From contig QYAI01000126.1 in assembly GCA_003988855.1 (NCBI GenBank), positions 1 through 64,000 on the forward strand: a stretch of DNA of 64,000 bases, in the 5' to 3' direction. The stretch comes from Arachnopeziza araneosa. Its lineage: Eukaryota > Ascomycota > Leotiomycetes > Helotiales > Arachnopezizaceae. Below are positions 35,489 through 46,570 of this stretch, piece after piece. Below the pieces are notes generated by a model. It did not search any database. It saw only the letters and a list, made by a program, of their open reading frames with translations, and was not told the DNA's origin. Every line of letters starts with the position of its first letter. The stretch's first letter is position 1. The position numbers and the translations under genes are program-made.

Positions 35489-37226
35489 ATGTCCCTCTTC
35501 GCAAAGTCAACAGCTTCCAGCTCTCGCGCAATCCTACGATCAAAGTTCCAGTCGTCAACTCTACCTAGACTATATAGTAGGCCAGCTTCCAGCATGTCTA
35601 ACGGTGTCCCGAAGCTCAACGATCCATCTCTGCTGAAGACGAATGTTGCGTATGTCAACGGAGAATGGGTGAAGGCAAAATCAGGAAAGACATTTGAAGT
35701 GCATGGTATGGCTATGGTTCGGGTATAGAATCAGTAACTAACATCTGCCAGATCCTTCTTCGGGCAAATTGATAGGAACGGCCCCCGAATTTGACTCTGC
35801 GGATACACAACTAGCAATTGACGCCGCTGCTGCTGCATTTCCCTCTTTCCGAACTAAGACTGGCCGAGAGCGTTCAAAGTTACTGAGAAAGTGGTATGAT
35901 CTTATGGTACGAACGTCAGAGAAGTTACATGGTCAACGAATTGATTTACATAGGTTGAAAATTCAGAGGACATTGCAACGCTTATTACGTGGGAGAATGG
36001 CAAACCTCTTGCAGATGCCAAGGGAGAGGCTGCGTATGCGGCTAGTTTCTTTGAATGGTTCAGTGAAGAGGCGCCGAGGGTATATGGAGATACTATCCCG
36101 GCTTCCATCGCGGGCAATAGGATAGTCACACTCAAAGAACCAGTGGGTGTATGTGGACTTATTACACCGTAAGCATTCTAAGTGATGTAGGAAATGGCCT
36201 AACGTCTGCAGATGGAATTTTCCAGCAGCAATGATAACACGTAAAATCGGCCCTGCCCTGGCCGCAGGCTGCACTGTCGTCGCAAAGTCTCCCGGAGAGA
36301 CTCCATTTACTGCCTTCGCTTTGGCTGAACTCGCCCACCGAGCGGGCATCCCAAAAGGTGTCGTCAATTTTGTGTCTGCATTAAAGAACACACCCGAAGT
36401 TGGACAGTTACTTACCACATCTCCAATCGTCAAGAAGGTTTCTTTCACGGGATCGACAAATGTTGGCAAGCTACTCATGAAGCAATCGTCCTCAACACTC
36501 AAGAAACTCTCATTCGAACTCGGTGGAAATGCTCCATTTATCGTTTTCGATGATGCAGACTTGGATGTTGCCGTTGCAGGTGCTATTGCATCCAAGTTCC
36601 GCTCGTCAGGCCAAACGTGTGTGTGCGCGAATAGGCTTTACATTCAATCTAGAATCTATGATGAATTTGCGCAGAAATTTGCTGCCAAGGTCAAGGAGTT
36701 CAAAGTCGGTGGTGGTTTTACTGAAGGCGTGACTCACGGTCCTGTCATTCATGACCGTGCAATCAGCAAAATTGAAGCCCATGTCCGCGATGCAGAGAAG
36801 AAGGGCGGGAAGATTATTCAAGGCGGCCAGAAGATTCCCGAGTTGGGCTCAAATTTCTTTCAGCCAACGATTATTACAGGAATGACAAGTGACATGGCCT
36901 TGGCTTCGGAAGAGACTTTCGGGCCTGTTGCTGGACTTTTCAAATTTGACACGGAAGAAGAAGTGGTGAAGCTCGCAAACGCAGCCGAGGTAGGGTTGGC
37001 AGGTTATTTCTTCTCCAGAGACATCCAACGTGTGACGAGAGTTGCGGAAGCTCTGGAAGTTGGAATGGTTGGCGTGAATACTGGCTTGATCAGCGATGCT
37101 GCTGCGCCGTTTGGTGGAATCAAAGAATCTGGGTTTGGGAGAGAAGGAAGCAAGTATGGGATCGCTGAATACCAGTTTACAAAAATGATTACTTATGGAG
37201 GTATGGGACAGCCGCTCCAAATGTAA
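35489..37226 (+). CDS. Succinate-semialdehyde dehydrogenase (aldehyde dehydrogenase family)
   Basis: A 533-residue aldehyde dehydrogenase in four exons (35489-35705, 35752-35906, 35954-36168, 36212-37226; in phase). It would oxidise succinic semialdehyde to succinate, the last step of the GABA shunt. The first roughly 35 residues (MSLFAKSTASSSRAILRSKF...) are Ser/Arg-rich with no acidic residues, as in a mitochondrial presequence. An internal ATG (MSNGVPKLND) could give a cytosolic form. Motifs: TPWNFPAAMITRKIGPALAAGC, FTGSTNVGKLLM, the catalytic Glu in FELGGNAPF, and the catalytic Cys in SSGQTCVCANR. The latter reads as in the succinate-semialdehyde (GabD/Uga2) subgroup, which typically uses NADP+ or NAD+. 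C-terminal FGGIKESGFGREGS is intact. Confidence 0.9.
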
Positions 37227-38018
37227 GTTGCATGAGATAGCAAATGTATCAGTCGACCATGATCCTATATGCATTCATCCAAGGCTCTGTCCAACATTTA
37301 CTTTCAGCGCGTCTCTTCTCGGAACTCTACAGGCTACTTTCTAAACCGCATCGTCGATTCTCGATCTCCAGGTGAAATGAAGGTCTATGCAGATTCTTTC
37401 GGGCATTCTTCAATCCAGTTTTTTTGGAGAGACTATGAATTTCGACTTTCGAGGTCTTTGGGATAGAGGAACCACGAACCTCGAGTCTAGGTTATCAAAG
37501 TGGCAGAATCCAAACGCCGTGAGCTTGCTCAAAATTCCCATCCACTCAGTCGAGTTGAAGGCCTTCCTCCAGCAGCCCAACAAACCCATCAAACGTTTAA
37601 TTCTCCACGATCCCTCCCTCGTGAGTGGATCCTAGGCTAAAAGTACTTGATACGTCGGGAAAGAGCTCGCCTTACTCGGAGCTTGAGGTTCCCTCCGGTG
37701 CTGAGCGTGATACAATGCCAGACAAGGAGAAGAATGCGGGATTCCAATAACATCTCGCAGTTGTCGGTGTTGGCCATGCAGGGATGGTTATCAGAGGATC
37801 CTTAGAGTCAAATTGCTGATAATGGTATGATGGTGTGAAGAGTCAGAAAGGGCGTAATCTTACAGATTGATGGGAAAAAATGGACCAAATATCTCTGAAA
37901 CAAGCACGCTTCATCGTGACGGTCATCCCTCAGATTACAATCAGAAAATTATGAGAGGGAACAGATTCAGCTTTTCCGTAGGCATTACTATTTTGTTTTA
38001 CAATAATCTCACCTGCTT
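37227..38018. other. Convergent intergenic, one unidentified frame
   Basis: Between the 3' ends of SSADH and GH79. A frame at 37387-37635 (82 codons, plus) has no resemblance to a family and no visible companion exons. Confidence 0.35.
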
Positions 38019-39690
38019 TTAATCCTTGCTGAAGTTCAAAATTACCGCCGATGAATCCGGCACATTAACAAATACTTGATTCCCCCGAAGTTCAGTCTGT
38101 TCATTCGTGGTGACATTGTGCAGCCTAACAGGTTGCCCTTCATCCAGTTCCCAATTATAACTCCATCCATCCCAAGTGATTCCACTAATAGCATCACTTC
38201 CATTCGCATAGAGTCTCTGAACATCCACCTTCTTGCTAATGTAGGTTGGAAGTTCGAATGAATAATTCTGGGCCGGCCTCGGTGTTGAATTAAGAATCGC
38301 TGATGTCCCATCGACAGTGTAATTGTATTGGCGCATGTTGACCACTGCAATCCTTGCTAGGGTTTGGTTGACATACGCAGCGTACGCTGCCTCTGAATCA
38401 CTTGGAAGAGGAAGATTGACGATTTGAACCTGGCCTTTGGTTAGATCCCCAAGCATAGCGGCTACAGCAATGTTGCCGTAATAAGGAGGTTTAGTCCCAA
38501 TGGTTGTCTTGGCTGTCTGGGCTGGCTGCCAGGAAGCATAGCGATAATCGAGCCCTTGATGCATGTGTACACGACGAATGCCGAGAGATGCGCACCAAAG
38601 GTTGAAATCAATTCCCCAGAGAGCGGCACCGAAGGAGTTGGAAAGCCCAGGGGCGCCTTCATTGTAGAGGGAATTGGTCTCGCCTAGGATGAAGGGGATG
38701 CCTGTGGAGTTGAGGAAATTGAGCTCGGTGAGTTGAGAGGATATTGATTTTGCCGTTGAAGCGTGGTTCATGAGGGTTCCTTGAAGAGTGACGCCGGGTT
38801 GAGTGGCGCCGCCAATATAATTGTGAGAGGAGATGAGCTTGATATCCCCGTCTTGATTTAAATTAGCTTGCCATGTAGCAGCATATTTCAAATGATTATT
38901 GGTCCCTGCGAAGGAGGGCGCCAGATAGCCGTAAGTGTCATCGGACGCAAGGTCGGGACATGCTTTTGTGAGTTGCGCCTTGATAGCTCGTGTTCCATTC
39001 AACCATTGAGAGACAAAGTCTGCTTCATTCCAGGACGATAGTCTCACCGGGCCTTGAGAAGAAGTTGAGTATAAATCAGGCTCGTTGCCGTACTCCCACC
39101 ACAGGAGCTTGTCCTTCCCCAGTGCCTTGCATGCAAGCGGGACTGTCTCAAGCAGGGTCTCCCATCCAGCCGAGTTGTTGCCGCCAAGTCCAAGGTTGAA
39201 TCCGTGAATAAACTTGGTGTCTGGCCAAGTGTTGTACGAGTCAAAGAACGACGGCCCTATAAAGAGAGTAGTGGGGTAATCTACGGATCTGGCGGGGTTG
39301 ATGGTCCCATTGGTAGCGACTTCTAGGTTTGGGTCATATAGAGCATAGTCTTGGGTGTTACCACCAACTCTGATGTATGGTTTCGTTCCCGTTAAATTCC
39401 CCAAATTGTTGAGGAGGTTGTTTGAAAAGGTGTTAGGTGAAGATGAATTTCCTATTCATATAAACCTTGGTCAACATCTAACTAGGGGCCGAGAACATAC
39501 CAGCAAAGTCAGGAAAGAAGGCGAATTCGATGGAGAAGCTCACAAAAGCTTCGGGGAGGGCTGGGCTGGCACTTGTCGGAGGTGCTCCACTCACCACGAC
39601 CGTCGTATTACTGCTCCACAGTGGTTGCTGTGCGAGAACCCATCCAAGAAACTTGCTGAAAGACAGAGCTTTAACCATTCTTCTGCCCAT
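38019..39690 (-). CDS. Glycoside hydrolase family 79 (beta-glucuronidase/heparanase-like)
   Basis: A 540-residue predicted glycosidase in two exons (39690-39501, 39451-38019; in phase). GH79 enzymes remove glucuronic acid or 4-O-methylglucuronic acid, for example from arabinogalactan. The family start ALPEAFVSFSIEFAFFPDFAGN is clear, followed by KPYIRVGGNTQDYALYD. The acid/base Glu is expected in LLWWEYGNEPDLY and the nucleophile Glu in PFILGETNSLYNEG. A C-terminal beta domain (about 440-540) matches the GH79C type. Many NxT/S sequons point to secretion. The first 33 residues (MGRRMVKALSFSKF...) make a poor signal peptide, so a missed upstream exon or another start is possible. I keep ATG 39690. 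Confidence 0.87.
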
Positions 39691-42219
39691 GATGACCGAG
39701 GTTAGTTTCTTGAAGCGTGAAAAGCCACAACAGGGAGTGAAGGAGAAGGAAGTAAGAAATATATCTGAATCTCGTCGTACCTGCAGAATTAATATGCCAC
39801 CAATCCACGGAGAAGGTTCGGACAATGCTGGCTTGAATATGGATAAATTCTTCACAGTCCTCTTGCCGGCAGGCTTTAGATCATGGGTCTGGTATTGCGG
39901 GGTGACATTGTCGATCTTTACTGATGATGGGGAAAGCTTCGCAAGGAGTTTGAGAAGTCTAGGACTGTGCTATCATCTGGTCCATTTGGGGGAATGTATC
40001 GGGAATAACTCGAGGTCGGGTGTTTGGAGGTGAAATGTAGTGAGATGTGGTGAGATGTGGTGATGATTTAAAATTAGGGGCCGTAATTGCGTGGCTGCAA
40101 AAGTGTCCCAGCACAAGTTATGACCCCACCGACGTTCAACACCACCGAGAACCCGCACACCGTTATTGAAGCTCAGCACTTGCTTCCTGAGATCGACTAT
40201 CCTACAAAGATCTCGCTGCGAAAAGGAAACGAGTCGTTCTGCAATGGGTACATCGAGAAGATCAAGATTCGTCTTTGAAATTGGCTAGGGCGGAAGCAAC
40301 TACGACGACATCTGTGGCTCCTTGCTGTTGGGAGACTTTCTCCCCATCAAGCGCAATCGCTTGCGACAAGATACGCTGCCTTCTAGGGACTACCTAGTTT
40401 GCATCCATTGATGCCGTCTGGTGTCGTCGTTGTGAAGGATTTGCCAAGTCTCGGCCCAGCTGGATCAACAACATTCCACAGCCTTGTTCTGCAACTACAC
40501 CGTATCAATTGACGCGCATTAACTGTGCCATTCAGGCGGAAGGTCTTGAGTATGCCGTACCTATACCGCTGAATGAACCCATCACTCCGATGCAAGTCTC
40601 TTGGCTTTATTCCTCCTAAGCGTACGCCCTGTTCGATTCAATATTCCTCAAAGCATACAACGGTAGCACATGATAAACGGAGGTCAATACGGATATAAAT
40701 GCGACTGGCGGATACGTCAAGAAACCATGCCAGCATACCTACGATTGCAATCTTGAATTGTCCTATATACAAATCTCTCAATGCGTCAGTATATAGGTCA
40801 ATTCTCTCCATATCAATGTCAATTGGTATTCTAAAGGGTGCATAAGCAAGGAGAACCTGTACTGCTGGAACAGGAGCGAAATGGCTGTCTCTTTTCTGCC
40901 ACACTCCTTCTTGAATATGGAGGCTCGCATCTTCGAATTGGGGAGCCTCAGAATGGTGACCCAAACACCAAGTAAGTGACACAGCGATTGGATTTCATTC
41001 GACGCAGTGGATTCCTTGCTATTATTCTTTGAATATCTCGATTAATCTCATGCTCTGACGTGTGTTATTTTTGTTCTATGACCGACTTTTACTGTCAGGG
41101 TAGAGGAGTATATTTCTTCAAGCGAAATATCTTGGAGTCTTCCTCTACGCTCGTTTCAGCAGTGCTGCGATACCTTTGTAGCTCCCGACGCCTCGCTCTA
41201 CCACAAACTACAGCTATGGTTGAGTATACTGTCTTCTCCTAAAAAAAAATATTTATGCATTTTACGCTGCAACATAGTCATCAATTTCTGTTCCAGACCA
41301 GCGTGTTTTTTTCCATTCGTTCTCGCATTGTCGACAGCACAAGTTTATTGATCTCAGTTGAAATATCAAGATTTGACGCCGAGTTTGTTTGTGCAAGGTG
41401 CTGCAGTAATGCTTTGGAATTGCATATGATCAAATGTTACTCTCAACGAAGAGTAATATGTAGCTGCCGTAAATTGGGAAGGTCAGATAGATTTCAGAAC
41501 GTTTGGAAATGCCATTGGCCAAGAAGGACCCACATGCGATTCCATACATACAAATGAGACCCAGGGCCTGTATTTAGTGAGTACAAGAAGCTATGTAAAT
41601 TATCCACTCACAGCAATAAGAGATGAGCATGCATAGCTTGCTTTTGCTAGAAGACAAGATAGCAATAGAGTGTCTAGATACAAGTTGAATCAAATCTATG
41701 TTCTGTTCTTTCTAATGCAGCTAGAACTTTGCTTCAGCATAGTATTGCCATTTAATCCAATTACTATTATGGAAATTTCACATGTGCAGATATGAGTAGT
41801 AAAGACATAGGTTTCAAAAACACATTGCATTGATTAAATTGTCCTCCATCACCTTGGCTATTGAAGGACTCCTGAATTATTCATGTGCCAGAATGATTTC
41901 CCAGCAATCCAACCCAAGTTTTGCCTAAAAGTCGAGTTGTCGAAGATTGCCTGATTCCTTCCGATTTGATAATAATGTTGAGTGATGATCCCCAGAAAAT
42001 AAGCACAAAAGAAGAAAAAATGCTAAAATAGCCTCCCAATGGTCAGCTAGGCTTTCCCGATGAGCCGATGAGCACGAGACAATTTCGTACTGAGAAATCA
42101 TCGTTCTGCTTTTCATATCTAGACAGAGGCAATTCAAGTTTACCCATGAATTGAAGGTGGCTACCGGTGTTAGCCACTAAATCGAAGTTCAAAACAATAT
42201 TGCACCTACATTAGCCCAG
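39691..42219. other. Long intergenic with coding-like fragments near 40.1-40.6 kb
   Basis: A 2.5-kb gap. Around 40098-40278 (plus) a frame reads TPPTFNTTENPHTVIEAQHLL and ends KIKIRL. Around 40500-40618 another frame reads AEGLEYAVPIPLNEPITPM. They look protein-like but are out of frame with each other, and I cannot assign them. A decayed gene is possible. The remainder (41.0-42.2 kb) is AT-richer with no gene seen. Confidence 0.3.
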
Positions 42220-42723
42220 TTACTCGTTGGCGTTAAAGCCTCCCGGATTGTATCCCACAATCACGGTCAGATCAACTTGTGGAGTTGACAATGTCTGGAT
42301 ATCGCCCGGACGAGTGTAAGAGTAAGGACACGGGAAGATCGTACATCCCGAGATTGGTCGGCGGCCATTGTTTGGAAAGAAGAAGTGAACACCACTGTTA
42401 TCACAGCAGCTGTCGACAGCCGAGAGATCGAAATAAGTTAGACCATATATGCCTTGGAAACGGACTTCGGCAACAAGAGTTGGGGCTGTGCAATCCCCTC
42501 CGTCAAAAATGGTGTGAAACATTCCGGTCCAGCCTTGATCAAGTCCGACAACGGTGTTACCATAGGGAGCAATGTGAGTACCTGCAACAGATGCGTTGCC
42601 GGCAGCCGGATACCAACAAACCCAGCGGTCAAATTGGTCAGTGCCGATGAACGTGATGGTGTTGGCTAGAGTGTGGGAGATGAGGAGGGCTAAAACAGCA
42701 AGGATGAGGTTGATGACATGCAT
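42220..42723 (-). CDS. Small secreted Cys-containing protein ('DNase1-like' fungal family)
   Basis: A 167-residue intronless secreted protein. The signal peptide is MHVINLILAVLALLISHTLA. The mature part has seven Cys, including the DSCCDNSG pair, and the stretch FQGIYGLTYFDLSAV...NSGVHFFFP...ISGCTIFPCPYSY..PGDIQT. I recognise this pattern from fungal secreted proteins often labelled 'DNase1 protein' and distantly thaumatin-like. The nuclease label is not supported by any catalytic motif I can see. Size, secretion and cysteines make it a candidate effector or wall-active protein. The start is the first ATG of the frame. Confidence 0.7.
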   Translation of the reverse strand: MHVINLILAVLALLISHTLANTITFIGTDQFDRWVCWYPAAGNASVAGTHIAPYGNTVVGLDQGWTGMFHTIFDGGDCTAPTLVAEVRFQGIYGLTYFDLSAVDSCCDNSGVHFFFPNNGRRPISGCTIFPCPYSYTRPGDIQTLSTPQVDLTVIVGYNPGGFNANE

Positions 42724-43327
42724 CTTGGAGATTTTTGCTGTTTAACAGCCTGCTTTCTGGTGGAATGGTAAAAAGTGAATAGGTTGTTTTGAAGGCGTAC
42801 GATTGGGGATATCGTAAAGAGGTGAAGAGGTGTTAGGTGGAGTTTAAGAATTCAAGAGCTTGTGTTGAAGGAAAGTAGATTAGGAATTAACTGTTATGAA
42901 AAGTGAGGACTTACAAGGGGATGATTGAATTAGAGACAGTTTGGCTGCGAACCAAGTGGTAGAGGGAGTAAGAAGGCAATAAACCTGGAGCTTGATAGAC
43001 TTTGATGTTGGGTATGGATCCTGATTCTGTTTTAAGTTGTTGATTATTGGAAAACGAATTGGAGAGCAGAAATGGAGGAGGGTTTTTATATGCAGAGCAA
43101 AATTTAAACCCGAGAGTGAATTATCTCTTCTACCTTTGGCAAAGAAGTCTACTTGTTAGCTTCTTAAAATGACTAGTTGAACTTCTCGGTAGCTATCGAG
43201 ATTTCCAGTCTCTTAGATGAACAGTAAATAACTTTCAAGTCACCTCGTAAATAGCAGAACATCGCTTTTGACTTCATAGATAAGTTTGCAGTTACATACA
43301 ATACGGAAGCGCTGCTAAAGGTAATTT

Positions 43328-43392
43328 AATTGGTAGCCCATTGCTAAAACAGCCATGGTTTTCTAGTTAATACCAATTACCAGCTACCAATT
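43328..43392. repeat. Short inverted repeat
   Basis: AATTGGTAGC at 43328-43337 is matched by GCTACCAATT at 43383-43392, with a further partial palindrome around AAAACAGCCATGGTTTT in the centre. It could fold as an imperfect hairpin or be the remains of a small foldback element. No target-site duplication is evident. Confidence 0.4.
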
Positions 43393-44573
43393 TTAATTTC
43401 TACGAGTAGTTTTAATGGCTTAATAATTTGCTACAGAGAAGATTTCTCCTTTAAGCGATTCCTTATTTTATGTTATGGGGAGACTATTCAAGGGCGAAAA
43501 TAAATGTTTGGGTCAAGTTTATTTCACCTTTTGTCGTGATGTGATTTTGGGGCGGTCATCTCAAAAACATTTCAAAAACTGGAATTGCTGATGATCCTCG
43601 TACAATAGGCACAGCCGGATTTTCTTTGATCTGTGTTGCTTGAGGATTTTGATAGATGAATAAAAAATGATAATGCAACAAGACAGACTTCCGGTGGGCA
43701 CAGAAGGGTTCGAAGACTTAGACTTGAAAACAGCCAAGGTGAAAGTCACCTACTGATGTAAGTGGACCATTTCGATTTTCGAAGTAGAGCTACTTGCGAG
43801 TATAACTAAATTTGGTTGGAGATATGATGACAGGAAGTGATAAACCAAGCCTTTATGATACAGCCAAGCCATAAGAGTGGCCGTGTGTCAAATGTGCTTC
43901 AAATGAGCCTGTTCAATTGAAAATTGATACATTTATGGGCCAGGGATGCTAGTCATCCAAGCCTCGAACTATGATGCGTCAGAAGAATATCAAAATATCG
44001 AGTGTTCCAATATACCCAACGTCATTCGTCGGTTGGTTGCTGTTAAGTTATGTTGAGTCGATTAGTCAGCAAACTATTTTTAGTGACACTTTCACTTTTC
44101 GTTGCCTCGTCGCGAGGCTGTGGTGATACTTTCGACAATTGGGATTCATCAAGCAACGATTGATGTCAGACCCTACCAAACGAGTATTACTCACCCAATT
44201 CATTGTTCTTACGAACTCGATTTAAAGTTATGCCAAGTCTGCGACCCGCCCCAATCAGCAATCAACATCTTTCCGCTGGAGCAGCTGATTGAGAGAAGAT
44301 ACATGCCGGGCCACTGCATGAGGTCGGGACGCCAAAGATGGGCAGATTCGAGCAGCAGTATTTGTGGTCCTCGTCACTAAGAAATTGAGCGACTTTGGTT
44401 ACCCACAGTTGGTCGTGCATATGCATTTGTCTCCAGATCAGGATTGCCGCTTGAAATACCATTGGCCATGGCAAGCACCCCTCGAGGCTCCAGAGTATCA
44501 CCACAAGGGATTCCTGCTGATTTCTTGCCTTAGAAGACCCTGCCTACCTAGCACTTCCCCACTTCCATCTCCA

Positions 44574-44869
44574 AAACGCCCTGCCAAGAGCACAAGACCC
44601 TTATTGCTCCAATCTACAGCTCGTTCAATGCCCCCGACACCTTGCCAAAGTATCTCTACGGCACAGATCCTGTTGATCTTGTCTAGAAGATGCAGTTTCT
44701 CACCTATCGCGACATGATGTGGACCAAGTTCCCAACATACTCGGCCAGATCTATCCAGATCTGCCAGGTCCTGGTGCATCAGATGATTAGATTAACCGGT
44801 CAAACTTGTGCGGGGAATACAGCAAGTGGCATGACTCTCCATTTCTTTCTTCGAAATTTGTCATTTTGA
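44574..44869 (+). pseudogene. Unidentified decayed coding fragment
   Basis: One frame reads ...HKTLIAPIYSSFNAPDTLPKYLYGTDPVDLV, then TAG (44684-44686), then KMQFLTYRDMMWTKFPTYSARSIQICQVL.... Both sides look like protein with plausible hydrophobic patterning. I cannot place it in a family. Stops also occur further upstream in the same frame. I infer an old broken gene; it may instead be chance. Confidence 0.25.
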
Positions 44870-46485
44870 TCTAGGCCGCATCCATATTCTTGGGAATCTT
44901 GGTCGCTCAAGAATGTCCCAAGGAGTGCTCGGCGCCAAGGGTAGATGCATTGCAGTACAGCAGCCTATGAATTCCTCAAGGAAGGTGGCGAGCTTAAGAA
45001 TGATTTGGGTCGTACAAAGGTAATATCCTGGTTGTATGTGCATCGTTTTCAATATATTTTAATTTACGAACCCGCACCCAAGAAGATGCACCTGCAGGCG
45101 TACAATGTCCCGGGTTTGAGCAGTTTGCCATGGTTAGAGGCCTCGATGTTTCTTTTATTGTACATTGTCCATGTGTCAAGACTGAAATAGGTTTGTCGTG
45201 CAGCAATCTTCATGTTACCATCACCACCTCAAAGTTCTAGCCAACTGCTTCTGGCTATCTATGAAGCACCAGTGATTCAGCCGCTGTTGGATCTGGAGGG
45301 GCGCCCTTCCCTGGCAAATTGAGACTTAACCAGACAGCCAACTTAACCAGACAACCATCTCATATCAGCAATCTCCAGCAATACGGACGCTTCCGCGGCT
45401 GCGGTTTGACAGCAGGAAAGGCAGACTCAAGGGCATTTCGGCTTCAATTCCGAAATACAGATGCGACCGTACACTAGACGACGCCTGGCCACGTGCAATC
45501 TGGATGAAGATCTAAAATCAAAAAATTCTCACGTAGACTACAAGCATTGTGAGCTCATCTCGGCGGAATCTGCGGGACTATCAGAAATAGGAGAGACGAG
45601 CAAAAGAAACATAGAGCCTCTCAGCCAGCCAAAAGCTTTGAGTGCAAAGACCAGAGATTTCTCAGAGCATGTAAGTGACCAAACTATTCTAACTCCTCAG
45701 AGACGCCACCCGGCGTAGTGGAACCGATGTGATTGAATAGCTCTTCGCACGAGCTCCGATCACATTCTTGATCCAAAACAATAGCTTGGGCAGATAGACG
45801 ACGCACATATTGCCTCTGGCGAAATGGCTCAGCTCGGGTGCTCATTGGCGACTGCAGCCCGCGAATCTGGGATTGAGGATCCACTGAATCAAACCGAAAA
45901 GATATGATCCATTTGGCCGCCATTGGCCTGGGGTCGTGGAGAAGTTCTGGAGAAGTTTCGACGGTTCGCCGCCAACGAGCATGAACGATGCTGTGGGCAG
46001 CGACGTCGCCCAAAAGAGACATACGACCCATGGCGCGAAGGGCTTCCCCAGTTTGATTCGTTTGAAACCGGTGCATAATCGTTGAAATGGTCGATCGGTC
46101 ACTACTGGCCATTTACCCGTCGTCTGGGGATTCAGGCTAAAGGGGGAGATTTCGTCTTGTCAGCAGCAACGAGCAGACTAGATGACGCCTAGAAGCAGCG
46201 CAGACGCTGTCAGCTGGGGGCAGGGCTCGGATTGCGGGCGGGAATAGGGAGAAACGAGGCCTGAAAATATCGTGGGGCATGGGCCCATGGGGTAAAATGG
46301 TGCTGGGAGTTTATCCGAGGGGTGGCGCCGAAGACGAAGAGGCTCTCGCTCCATGCACGTCGCATGGCACAGCGCTCGAATGGCCGCCGCCACCACCCTT
46401 GCGGCGACAGGTGGGATATTTGGAAGAAACCGGTTAAATCCATCCTGGATCATGAGCCTGTCGTGTCACCGAGCTTCTGGGAGAG

Positions 46486-46493
46486 TATATAAG
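46486..46493 (+). promoter_or_regulatory. TATA box of the sugar transporter gene
   Basis: TATATAAG about 80 bp upstream of the ATG at 46571. Confidence 0.55.
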
Positions 46494-46570
46494 TTGACGA
46501 TGCGATCCCAGATATTCCCATCATTGTGTTGCAGACAGCCTCCCATCGACCAGGAATTCAGACGGTCATT

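Larger units (their letters stand above)
42724..46570. other. Long gene-poor stretch with decayed coding fragments
   Basis: A 3.8-kb gap. 42.7-44.1 kb is AT-richer, with a short inverted repeat at 43328-43392. 44.4-45.2 kb holds protein-like fragments broken by stops (listed separately). 45.5-46.4 kb holds a 142-codon minus frame (45684-46112) with no recognisable family. The last few hundred bases are the sugar-transporter promoter. Confidence 0.4.

Noticed and set aside
39530..40033. 167-codon plus frame opposite the GH79 first exon
   Set aside because: Antisense to the conserved GH79 N-terminus, with no family resemblance of its own.
45684..46112. 142-codon minus frame upstream of the sugar transporter
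   Set aside because: No family resemblance. It lies in a GC-rich promoter-side region with several overlapping frames.
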